From: Hymenobacter amundsenii
GTDB lineage: Bacteria; Bacteroidota; Bacteroidia; Cytophagales; Hymenobacteraceae
Reading direction: 5' to 3'
Length of the DNA stretch: 64,000 nt
NCBI RefSeq assembly: GCF_002204745.1
Contig: NZ_NIRR01000007.1
Coordinates: forward strand, 62,001-126,000
Both the position numbers and the translations under genes were made by a program. The notes below the pieces were generated by a model, which was not told the DNA's origin, did not search any database, and saw only the letters and a list, made by a program, of their open reading frames with translations. Position 1 is the first letter of the stretch. Every line of letters begins with the position of its first letter. This document shows positions 8,266-15,468 of the stretch, piece after piece.

Positions 8266-8457
8266 CATCATATAATATGGGATATCTACTTTAATTAGAG
8301 AACCGACTTTCGCCAACGAACAGCGGCTAAACCTGGCAGCAGAGAGGTATTATGCTATCATCACACACGAAGAATCACACACGATAGAATATTGGTTGCT
8401 AGTTGGCTATTCCCTCATCAGGGGCCAGGAAATGGCGTCGGTATCTGGGGTGGGTGG

Positions 8458-8643
8458 TTAAGAGTTGAAGGGAAGTGTTGAAAGTGGGCGAGCAATTCCG
8501 GGAACCCAACCGGCGACCCGACCAGCTTCTACTCGCCTAGCGTTTTCTATCGGCAGCCGGGGCACGTCATGGTTGCGGGTACCGCAGCGGATACAGGTAC
8601 CACCTAAACCAGCATTCTCCCGATTGCAGCCAGAACATTTCAT
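8458..8643 (-). CDS. Possible small zinc-ribbon protein
   Basis: A 61-residue frame that starts MKCSGCNREN and continues GGTCIRCGTRNHD. The two CxxC pairs 11 residues apart are the signature of a small treble-clef or zinc-ribbon fold. The rest (PRLPIENARRVEAGRVAGW) has no recognisable domain. It is divergent from the 412-residue gene at 8749. No exact promoter at usual spacing was found, although TAGATTTG occurs on this strand at 8729-8736, about 85 bases upstream. The four cysteines argue for a real gene; its small size and isolation argue for caution. Confidence 0.4.
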   Translation of the reverse strand: MKCSGCNRENAGLGGTCIRCGTRNHDVPRLPIENARRVEAGRVAGWVPGIARPLSTLPFNS

Positions 8644-8748
8644 AGAACACCGAAATAAGTTTAGGCCTCAAAGATGCGCGGATACCCCCCAATCCCGCAA
8701 AGGCCAAAAATTTCTTTTCTTTAGCACCCAAATCTATCCTGCCCGTTA

Positions 8749-9987
8749 GTGCCCCGTCTTACCCCACCACTTCAAGCAGCTTTGCGTGCGGCTGTGGCCG
8801 CCCGCTTTGGGCAGCCCTTGCGCTACCCCAGCCACTGCGACGCCCTCGAAGTGGAGTTGCGCGAAGCCACTACCGATGGCCGGCGACTAAGCCCTAGCAC
8901 CCTACGCCGGTTTTTTGGTCTTGTGGGCAAGGAAGGTGGCTACCACTTACACACCCTCGACACCCTGGCCCGCTACGCCGGCCACACCGATTTTGCCGAC
9001 TTCGGCCAAGCTGTAACCCGGCAGGCCGAAGCTAACCCCACCCACCCAACCGACATTCCGGAATTACTGGCCATGGAACAGCTCGCTCACCCCGAGCGGC
9101 TGTTGCTGGGTTATTTTCTGGGTCGCATCACGCGCCCGGCCGTGCCCACCGCCCCGGCGGCACCCCTGGCGTTGCGGCTGGCCGCCCATCCGGCGGGGCA
9201 GCAGTATTTCGTGGAATCGTTCGTGGATCTGGCCTACCTCAATGGCGCTTATGGCCAAGTAGTAGCCGAGTATCTGCGCCATAAGCCTACCCCCCAAGCG
9301 CAGCTTTTCGGGCACTGCGCCCTGTTTCTGGGCGAATTTTTGGCTCAGAACGAACCGGCCTGGCGGCGGTGCCTGGCCCAGCTGCGGGCCCTTCCCGTAC
9401 CCGCCGACGTGCATGCATTTCCGCGGGGGCGGCGGGCCTTTGCCGAACTAGTGGCCGCCTGGCACGATGCGCCAGCCAACCCGCAGTTGGGGCCGCTGCT
9501 GGCGCAGTTTCGGCAGGAAGCGGGTGCCCTACCCCGGCCGGCAGTACCCACCTCCCCACTTCCGGCCTTCTACAACCTGTTTCCGGCTGGTTTCCATTTT
9601 CTGGTCGCCGAAGCCCTGTTTCTGACCGGCCAGTTCGCTGATTTACGAGGTTGGGTTGAGCTGATCTGGGCCGACTACCCAGAGGTGGCCCACCTGGAGC
9701 ACAACGTATACGCCGAGTTGCTGCACGCCTTCGGAGCGGTGGCCAACCAGCGCCTTGGCTTACCCGCCGTTGCGCCCACGCGCCTGCGAGGCCTTTTTGC
9801 GCTCGATAGCCACAGCTGGCTGCTCGACTACTACCGCGTCCACTTCTGGCTCGCGGAACTACACTTCGCTACCGAAGCCACCAAGCAGCAGCAGCTCCAG
9901 GAGCTCATCAGCACCTTCGCCCACGAGCACGGCATGCCGCTATTCCGAACTCTGGCCAACCAGTTGGTTCCAGCTTCCGGCCGCTAG
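8749..9987 (+). CDS. Unknown protein with STLRRFFG N-terminal domain and helical repeats
   Basis: I do not recognise a function. The 412-residue protein starts at GTG 8749. Residues about 20-90 contain RRLSPSTLRRFFGLVGKEGG and HLHTLDTLARYAGHTDFADF. This pattern occurs at the N-terminus of many uncharacterised Bacteroidota proteins and resembles a small helix-turn-helix unit (a helix, then STLRRFFG, then a helix ending in W/F-x-x-F). The remaining 320 residues are helical, Leu/Ala-rich and without signal peptide or membrane segments, possibly TPR-like. A DNA- or protein-binding regulator is an inference only. Its stop shares CTAG (9984-9987) with the stop of the convergent J-domain gene. Confidence 0.6.
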   Translation: MPRLTPPLQAALRAAVAARFGQPLRYPSHCDALEVELREATTDGRRLSPSTLRRFFGLVGKEGGYHLHTLDTLARYAGHTDFADFGQAVTRQAEANPTHPTDIPELLAMEQLAHPERLLLGYFLGRITRPAVPTAPAAPLALRLAAHPAGQQYFVESFVDLAYLNGAYGQVVAEYLRHKPTPQAQLFGHCALFLGEFLAQNEPAWRRCLAQLRALPVPADVHAFPRGRRAFAELVAAWHDAPANPQLGPLLAQFRQEAGALPRPAVPTSPLPAFYNLFPAGFHFLVAEALFLTGQFADLRGWVELIWADYPEVAHLEHNVYAELLHAFGAVANQRLGLPAVAPTRLRGLFALDSHSWLLDYYRVHFWLAELHFATEATKQQQLQELISTFAHEHGMPLFRTLANQLVPASGR

Positions 9988-11153
9988 AATCGCATCAGCA
10001 GCGGCCCATTTCCCGTCTTCAGAATTCGATAGGCTTTCAGGAACTCCTTGAGCGCTGCCGGGTCCTGTCCGCAACGCTCCACATCAGTTTCCAGGCGTTG
10101 CACCTTGGCCGTCAGGCCTGCCTTCATGTGCTGGAAATCCAGCTCCATGGCGGCGGGCGAGGCAGTGTAGTAGTAGGGCTTGCCGGTGAAGGCCGACAGC
10201 TCCCGCTGCTCCAGGGCCTGCTGCTGCTCCAGCTCGCGCACTTGTTGGCGCAAAAGGGTATTGTAGTGGCGCAGCTGGGCCTCGGCCAGGTTTTCAAGGT
10301 GCTGCTGGTCGATGCGGTTGAGTTCCAGCTGCAGGCGCAGCAGCGTGAGCAGCTCGTTGGCTTTGTAAGCGGTGGTTACGCGCTTGAGCAACTCGGTTTT
10401 ACGGAGCTTTTCGGCTTCGTCGGGTTCCCGGTCGGGGTGCAGGTGCTTCACCAGGTCCATGTACAGGGTGCGCACCGACTGGGTGATGTTCTGCTCCTCG
10501 GCCTTTTTCTTGTCGGCGGCGGCCTGCTGCTTGGGGCTCTTCTTGCGCTTGGGGCGGCGCTCCTCGGCCGCCGCCGCCTGCCGTTCGTAGTCCTGCTGCC
10601 GGTCAGCCAGCTGCTGGTTCACGTAGTTTTGGAGCTTCTCGGGCGTACTCACGTCGGCCTCGGGGTCAAACTCGATGCCGTACTGCTCCTGGAAGAAGTC
10701 CTTCATCAGCTCGGCTTCCCGCGCGTCGGCGGCAGCGTTGGCGGCCTCAGCTTCGGCAGCTTCCTGATCAGTCAGGGGCGGGTCATATTTATCGAAAATG
10801 GCCTCCAGGTCGTCGTAGCCCCGGTCCAGCAGGTCAAAAAAGCCATTGAGCAGCAGGTTCACGAGCTTTTTCCGCTCGGTTTTGGTGAGCTTGTAGGTAT
10901 CGTGGGCGCGGTCGAGCATCCGGACGAATTGGGCGCGCAGGTCGTTGTGCTGCTGTTGAAGCGGGCGGTATTCCTGTTGCACCCGCTGGCGCAGGACCGT
11001 GGCGGCGGTCCGGAAATCCCCAATTTCCGTTTCCAGCTTACCGATGCGCTTGCTGAGCCGATTAAAGGCTTTCTGTTCCTTGGAAAGCGCATCGGAGGCG
11101 GTAGTTGGGATGTGGACGAGGGCTGGTTGGGCGGCAGTCGGTTTCTTGGCCAT
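9984..11153 (-). CDS. J-domain-containing coiled-coil protein
   Basis: 389 residues, strongly charged and mostly coiled coil. Around residues 229-266, TLYMDLVKHLHPDREPDEAE followed by LLKRVTTAYKANE is the second half of a DnaJ J-domain, with the HPD tripeptide needed to stimulate Hsp70. The helix before it (SVRTLYMDLVK) and after it are conserved, but the J-domain is internal rather than N-terminal. Flanking segments are a basic linker (EERRPKRKKSPKQQ) and a C-terminal coiled coil (LEQQQALEQREL). No signal peptide. It may recruit DnaK to a specific client. It converges with the previous gene with a 4-base overlap of stop codons, so antisense interference is possible. Confidence 0.7.
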   Translation of the reverse strand: MAKKPTAAQPALVHIPTTASDALSKEQKAFNRLSKRIGKLETEIGDFRTAATVLRQRVQQEYRPLQQQHNDLRAQFVRMLDRAHDTYKLTKTERKKLVNLLLNGFFDLLDRGYDDLEAIFDKYDPPLTDQEAAEAEAANAAADAREAELMKDFFQEQYGIEFDPEADVSTPEKLQNYVNQQLADRQQDYERQAAAAEERRPKRKKSPKQQAAADKKKAEEQNITQSVRTLYMDLVKHLHPDREPDEAEKLRKTELLKRVTTAYKANELLTLLRLQLELNRIDQQHLENLAEAQLRHYNTLLRQQVRELEQQQALEQRELSAFTGKPYYYTASPAAMELDFQHMKAGLTAKVQRLETDVERCGQDPAALKEFLKAYRILKTGNGPLLMRF

Positions 11154-11406
11154 GAACGGAGGCAGTCGGGATGAGCGGCCAAATTACGGCGGTTTTCGGT
11201 TTTCGTCATTCACCTTATTTGGCTCCTCCCGCGTTGCATTACTTCGGCAGTAGCCCTATGCCGCGACTAGTAGATACGCAGTTGCAACAGCATTGCGCGG
11301 TACTCCCCGAACCCGGTAGAAAGGTTCAAGCGTGCCTTTACCAGCTCCCAAAACGCCAGCGGCCCGCCGCCCCGGAGGGTACGAGCGGGCCGGAGGTAAT
11401 AGTCAT

Positions 11407-11691
11407 TCAGTTTTTATTTTCGACTATTTCGATAGCCTCATCTGAGAGAACGTAAAAGCAATTTGGAGCTTTGTCTTTTATGGTTTGCTCCGCTATACAG
11501 CGCAATACGGGCACTCTGTCAGATAACGGGCGGCTCGCTACTAACGTCCATTCCTCAACTGTTGGGACGTAAATAATAGCGACGCAATTACCTCCGCAAA
11601 ATTCATAATTGAGCTTCAAACGGCCGACCTTATCCTTATACAGAATATAGCCCGTACGCCCTTGACTCAGGTATTCCTGCTGAGGTTCCAT
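11407..11691 (-). CDS. Small hypothetical protein of low GC
   Basis: A 94-residue protein (MEPQQEYLSQGRTGYILYKD at its start) with no recognised domain. It has two central cysteines (YEFCGGNCVAIIYV) and an acidic C-terminal helix (LSDEAIEIVENKN). The ATG at 11691 is preferred; a GTG at 11703 in the same frame would overlap the stop of the carboxylase gene. Either way it lies directly behind that gene and is probably co-transcribed. GC content is about 45 %, well below the surrounding 60 %, which suggests recent acquisition. No function can be assigned. Confidence 0.55.
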   Translation of the reverse strand: MEPQQEYLSQGRTGYILYKDKVGRLKLNYEFCGGNCVAIIYVPTVEEWTLVASRPLSDRVPVLRCIAEQTIKDKAPNCFYVLSDEAIEIVENKN

Positions 11692-11699
11692 ATTACTAA

Positions 11700-13328
11700 T
11701 CACACCTGAATCACGCCCACGTTGTACGCCTTCTCAATCGGGGCGTGGTTGGCCATGCTGATGCCCTGGGAGATGACTTTACGGGTTTCCAGCGGGTCGA
11801 TAATGGCGTCGACCCAGAGGCGGGCCGCCGCGTAGTAGGGCGAGAGTTGCTGCTCGTAGCGGGCCTTGATGGTATCGAGCAGCTCCTTCTCGGCTTCGGG
11901 CGTGATTTCCTGGCCCTTGGCTTTAAGGGAGGCCACCTGAATCTGGAGCAGGGTGTTGGCCGCCGCCGCGCCGCTCATCACGGCCAGCTGGGCCGTAGGC
12001 CAGGCCACAATCAGGCGCGGGTCGTAGGCTTTGCCGCACATGGCGTAGTTGCCGGCCCCGTAGCTGTTGCCGATGATGACTGAGAACTTGGGCACCACCG
12101 AGTTAGCCATGGCATTCACCATTTTTGCGCCGTCCTTGATGATGCCGCCGTGCTCACTCTGTGAGCCCACCATAAAGCCCGACACGTCGTGCAGGAACAC
12201 CAGCGGAATCTTCTTCTGGTTGCAGTTCATGATGAAGCGCGCCGCCTTGTCGGCCGAGTCGGAGTAGATGACGCCGCCCATCTGCATGGCGCCCTTCTTG
12301 GTCTTCACGATTTTGCGCTGGTTGGCCACGATGCCTACGGCCCAGCCCTCGATGCGCGCCAGCCCGCAAATCAGCGTCTGGCCGTAGAGGTCCTTGTAGG
12401 GCTCAAACTCCGAGTTATCGACCAACCGGTTGATGATGTCCATCATGTCGTAGGGCTTGGCGCGGTCGGCGGGCAGCAGGCCCAGCATTTCCTCGGGGTT
12501 TTCCTTGGGCGCGGCGGCCTCCTTGCGCGAGAAACCGGCCGTGGCCTGGCCGCCCATCTTGTCGAAGATGTTCTGGATGTGGTCGAGGCACTGCTCGTCG
12601 TTTTCGAACTTGTAGTCCGTGACGCCCGAAATTTCGGAGTGGGTGCTGGCCCCGCCCAGGGTTTCGTTGTCGATGGATTCGCCGATGGCCGACTTCACCA
12701 GGTAGGAGCCCGCCAGAAACACCGAGCCGGTGCCGTCCACAATCATGGCCTCGTCGCTCATGATGGGCAGGTAGGCCCCGCCGGCCACGCAGGGGCCCAT
12801 AATGGCGGCCAGCTGCACAATGCCCATAGAACTCATCACGGCGTTGTTGCGGAAGATGCGGCCGAAGTGCTCCTTATCGGGGAATATCTCGTCCTGCATG
12901 GGCAGGTACACGCCCGCCGAATCGACGAGGTAGATGATGGGCAGCTTGTTTTCGATGCTGATTTCCTGGGCCCGCAGGTTCTTTTTGGCCGTAATCGGGA
13001 ACCAGGCCCCAGCCTTCACGGTAGCGTCGTTGGCCACCACCACGCACTGCCGGCCCTGCACCCAGCCAATCACCACCACCACGCCGCCGCCGGGGCAGCC
13101 GCCTTCCTCCTGGTACATGCCCTCGCCCGCAAAGGCTCCGATTTCTACGGTTTCCGCGTCCTTGTCCAGCAGGTAGTCAATCCGCTCCCGGGCCGTGAGT
13201 TTGCCTTTCTCCTTGTGCTTGGCAATACGCTTCTCGCCGCCACCCAGCGCCACGCGCTTCAGGCGCTGGCTGAGCTGGAAGTTGAGTTGTTTGATGCTGT
13301 CTTCGTTCTTATTGAATTCGAGGTTCAT
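11700..13328 (-). CDS. Acyl-CoA carboxylase, carboxyltransferase (beta) subunit
   Basis: A 542-residue biotin-dependent carboxyltransferase of the methylcrotonyl/propionyl-CoA carboxylase beta family. It moves CO2 from carboxybiotin to an acyl-CoA. The N-terminal half has KGKLTARERIDYLLD, YLVDSAGVYLPMQ and MGPCVAGGAYLPIMSDE. The C-terminal half has MQMGGVIYSDSADKAARF, VFLHDVSGFMVGSQSE and GNSYGAGNYAMCGKAYDPR. The GVYLPMQ and GFMVG wording is closest to methylcrotonyl-CoA carboxylase (leucine breakdown), but substrate choice cannot be settled here. The biotin carboxylase partner is not in the window. A TACCTTTG element on this strand (13482-13489) lies about 155 bases upstream, partly overlapping the preceding terminator. 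Confidence 0.9.
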   Translation of the reverse strand: MNLEFNKNEDSIKQLNFQLSQRLKRVALGGGEKRIAKHKEKGKLTARERIDYLLDKDAETVEIGAFAGEGMYQEEGGCPGGGVVVVIGWVQGRQCVVVANDATVKAGAWFPITAKKNLRAQEISIENKLPIIYLVDSAGVYLPMQDEIFPDKEHFGRIFRNNAVMSSMGIVQLAAIMGPCVAGGAYLPIMSDEAMIVDGTGSVFLAGSYLVKSAIGESIDNETLGGASTHSEISGVTDYKFENDEQCLDHIQNIFDKMGGQATAGFSRKEAAAPKENPEEMLGLLPADRAKPYDMMDIINRLVDNSEFEPYKDLYGQTLICGLARIEGWAVGIVANQRKIVKTKKGAMQMGGVIYSDSADKAARFIMNCNQKKIPLVFLHDVSGFMVGSQSEHGGIIKDGAKMVNAMANSVVPKFSVIIGNSYGAGNYAMCGKAYDPRLIVAWPTAQLAVMSGAAAANTLLQIQVASLKAKGQEITPEAEKELLDTIKARYEQQLSPYYAAARLWVDAIIDPLETRKVISQGISMANHAPIEKAYNVGVIQV

Positions 13329-13453
13329 GGGGTGGGAATGGGTGGGTGAGGGTAAGCGAGGTGAGCGGGTAGGTAGTTCAGAGGTAAATAACTGTCATGC
13401 GCTACATGCTCAGCATGACGTTGTTGTTACCAGTCTTCAAACCAGCTAAAACC

Positions 13454-13481
13454 AAAAAAATCTGCCTGGAAGGGCAGATTT
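13454..13481 (-). terminator. Rho-independent terminator after the MCE gene
   Basis: A perfect 9-base stem (13458-13466 with 13473-13481) is followed on the minus strand by seven T. It is 35 bases past the stop of the MlaD-like gene. Confidence 0.8.
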
Positions 13482-13515
13482 CAAAGGTAAGCAGATTGTC
13501 GAATAGCCCGCCGGG

Positions 13516-14520
13516 CTATTTCACAGTCGTTTTGGTTTCGGTTTCAATAACTGCGCCGTTAGGTTTCGTGAGGGTGGTTTCAACCTCTTTCTTGGTCTTG
13601 TCTTTACCGCCGCCGAACACCGAGAAATGCACGTATTTCTTGGGGTTGGCCTGCAAGTCCGAAATCAGGGCGTTGGAGCTGGCAGCCGTCGCGTTGAGGT
13701 TACGGTACAAGGTCGAGTCGTTGAGTAGCATGCCGAGCGAGCCATTCTGATCGGAGAGCGAGCGGTTGAGCGTGGTTATGGCGCTCTGGGCTTCGGTCAT
13801 GGTGGCGTTGAGCTTACGCATGGCCGGCCCCACCGGAGCGCGCTTGAGCGAGTCGCTGAGCACGGCAAAGTTGGTGGCAATCCGGTCGAACTTAGCGCTG
13901 GTCTTGTTGAGGTCGCCCGTGAGCTTGGCCATGTTCGTCGTAATCTGGTTGATGTTGCGCTGGTTGGCCAGCAGCAGATTTTTCAGGGCCTCGGTGCTGC
14001 CCTGGGCGTTGAGCAGCGTGGCCTGCAGGCTCAGGCGGGCGTCTTTGCTCAGGAAGCTGTTCACCTTAATCAGCGTCGAGTCGACGGTACCGAGTACGGG
14101 CAGGGCCTTGGCCTGGAAAGCGTCGGTGATGCTGGCCACGGTGTAGGACTTGAGCTCCTCTCCCCCATCATACACTTTCGAGTTGCGGCCCAGAAACAGG
14201 GTAATCGTTTTCGAGCCCAGCAGCGAACCGCTCAGGCTGGCCACTGTCGAGTCGCCAACCGTGACGCCTTTCTGTAGTTCCACGGATACCTGCACACGGT
14301 TGCCTTCTTCGGGCAGCAGCTGCATCTGCTTCACCTGGCCCACCTTAATACCATTGAGGATAACCGGGTTGCCCACGGCCAGCCCATCGACGTTATCATA
14401 CTTGGCAAAGTAAGTCCGGTCAGACGACAGGATATTACTGCCTTTCAGGAAGTTGAACCCCACAATCAGCAGAGCCACGGCGACGATGCCCAGTAGGGCT
14501 ACTTTTATTTCTTTTGACAC
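13516..14520 (-). CDS. MCE/MlaD-family lipid transport protein
   Basis: Membrane-anchored substrate-binding component of an Mla-type phospholipid transporter. The 334-residue protein begins with one membrane anchor (VALLGIVAVALLIVGFNFLK) and an MCE domain at about 37-115: YFAKYDNVDGLAVGNPVILN, GIKVGQVKQMQL and SLSGSLLGSKTITLFLG. The second half is a helical coiled region (LANQRNINQITTNMAKLTGD) expected to form a periplasmic barrel or tube in an oligomer. The ATPase and permease genes are not adjacent. It is 65 bases behind the amidase gene on the same strand, so the two are probably one transcript, ended by the terminator at 13454. Confidence 0.88.
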   Translation of the reverse strand: MSKEIKVALLGIVAVALLIVGFNFLKGSNILSSDRTYFAKYDNVDGLAVGNPVILNGIKVGQVKQMQLLPEEGNRVQVSVELQKGVTVGDSTVASLSGSLLGSKTITLFLGRNSKVYDGGEELKSYTVASITDAFQAKALPVLGTVDSTLIKVNSFLSKDARLSLQATLLNAQGSTEALKNLLLANQRNINQITTNMAKLTGDLNKTSAKFDRIATNFAVLSDSLKRAPVGPAMRKLNATMTEAQSAITTLNRSLSDQNGSLGMLLNDSTLYRNLNATAASSNALISDLQANPKKYVHFSVFGGGKDKTKKEVETTLTKPNGAVIETETKTTVK

Positions 14521-14585
14521 GGGAGGTCAGTGCTTAATTGGAGAGAGAGTCAGGAAAGAGAGCCGGCAGTTGCCGGCTCGGTAGC

Positions 14586-15398
14586 CTAGTCACCCGAGCC
14601 GGCTTCCAACTCGTGCCGGTAGTCGCGGAAGGCCTGGTAGATACCCGAGGCCATATACGACTGATTGGTTTTATCGTTGAGGTAAGCTTCTTCCTGGCGG
14701 TTGGTCAGAAAGCCCGACTCGATGAGCACCGACGGCATAGCCGATTTCCAAAGCACCAGAAAGCCCGCCTGCTTTACGCCCCGCGAGGGCCGCTGGAGCT
14801 TGGTGCGGAACTGCCGGTCGACCTTTTGGGCAAACCGGATGCTGTTGACCATGTAGGCGCTCTGAAACAGGCTGAACAGGATGTGGCTCTGGGGCGAAGT
14901 AGGGTCGAAGCCGTTATACTGCTCCTTGTAGTTGTCTTCCTGAAGAATAACCGAGTTTTCGCGCTTGGCCACGGCCAGGTTGGCGTCGGTTTTGTGCGGG
15001 CCCATCGTCCAGACTTCGGTGCCGTGGGCCGAGGGGCTGCTGGCGTTGCAGTGGATGGAGATGAACAGGTCGGCATTGTGCTTGTTGGCGATGCCGGCCC
15101 GATCTACGAGCTCCACGAACACATCGGTTTTGCGGGTGTAAATCACCTTCACATCGGGCATATTCTCCTCTATTTCCTTGCCCAATGCCAGCACGAGCTT
15201 GAGGGCCACATCGGCCTCGCGGGCTTTTACCCCGGCACAGCCACGGTCTTTGCCGCCGTGGCCGGCATCGAGCACCACCGTGCGCAGCTTGTAGCGCACG
15301 GGCGGTACGGCCACCGGTGCAGGGGCCGGGGTGAAGGGAGAGGTGAATTCGGCGAAAAGAATCAGGGCCGCCGTGCCCAGAGCGACAATATTCCGCAC
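14586..15398 (-). CDS. N-acetylmuramoyl-L-alanine amidase (Amidase_3)
   Basis: Zinc amidase that cuts the stem peptide from glycan in peptidoglycan. It is 270 residues with an N-terminal hydrophobic segment (IVALGTAALILFAEFTSPF) that serves as a signal or anchor. The zinc and catalytic residues are in TVVLDAGHGGKDRGCAG (His), KAREADVALKLV (Glu), DLFISIHCNASS (His) and SVLIESGFLTNRQEE (catalytic Glu). An insertion around FQSAYMVNSIRFAQKVD is usual for the Bacteroidota group. It is divergent from the LptD-like gene and is likely the first gene of an amidase-MCE transcript. Confidence 0.9.
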   Translation of the reverse strand: MRNIVALGTAALILFAEFTSPFTPAPAPVAVPPVRYKLRTVVLDAGHGGKDRGCAGVKAREADVALKLVLALGKEIEENMPDVKVIYTRKTDVFVELVDRAGIANKHNADLFISIHCNASSPSAHGTEVWTMGPHKTDANLAVAKRENSVILQEDNYKEQYNGFDPTSPQSHILFSLFQSAYMVNSIRFAQKVDRQFRTKLQRPSRGVKQAGFLVLWKSAMPSVLIESGFLTNRQEEAYLNDKTNQSYMASGIYQAFRDYRHELEAGSGD

Positions 15399-15427
15399 GG
15401 AGTTCGTTAGTTGAGGTAGCTACCCGC

Positions 15428-15435
15428 TACCTTTG
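15428..15435 (+). promoter_or_regulatory. -7 element for the LptD-like gene
   Basis: TACCTTTG matches TAnnTTTG exactly and lies 33 bases before the GTG start at 15469. A weak -33 candidate (TTCG, 15403-15406) is 21 bases upstream. Confidence 0.65.
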
Positions 15436-15468
15436 CAAACAGCCACAAAATAAACGATAAATAACTAC

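Larger units (their letters stand above)
7782..8457. other. 676-base gene-poor region with two strong hairpins
   Basis: No open frame here looks protein-like. It carries two stable hairpins, 8136-8176 and 8230-8265. I could not match it to RNase P, SRP, tmRNA or a tRNA by eye. It may hold a structured RNA or the remains of a gene. Confidence 0.45.

Noticed and set aside
12189..13349. 386-codon plus-strand frame
   Set aside because: Shadow of the carboxylase beta subunit; no domain or promoter.
13482..13489. TACCTTTG as the carboxylase promoter
   Set aside because: It matches the consensus, but it overlaps the hairpin behind the MCE gene and lies about 150 bases upstream; too uncertain to list as a feature.
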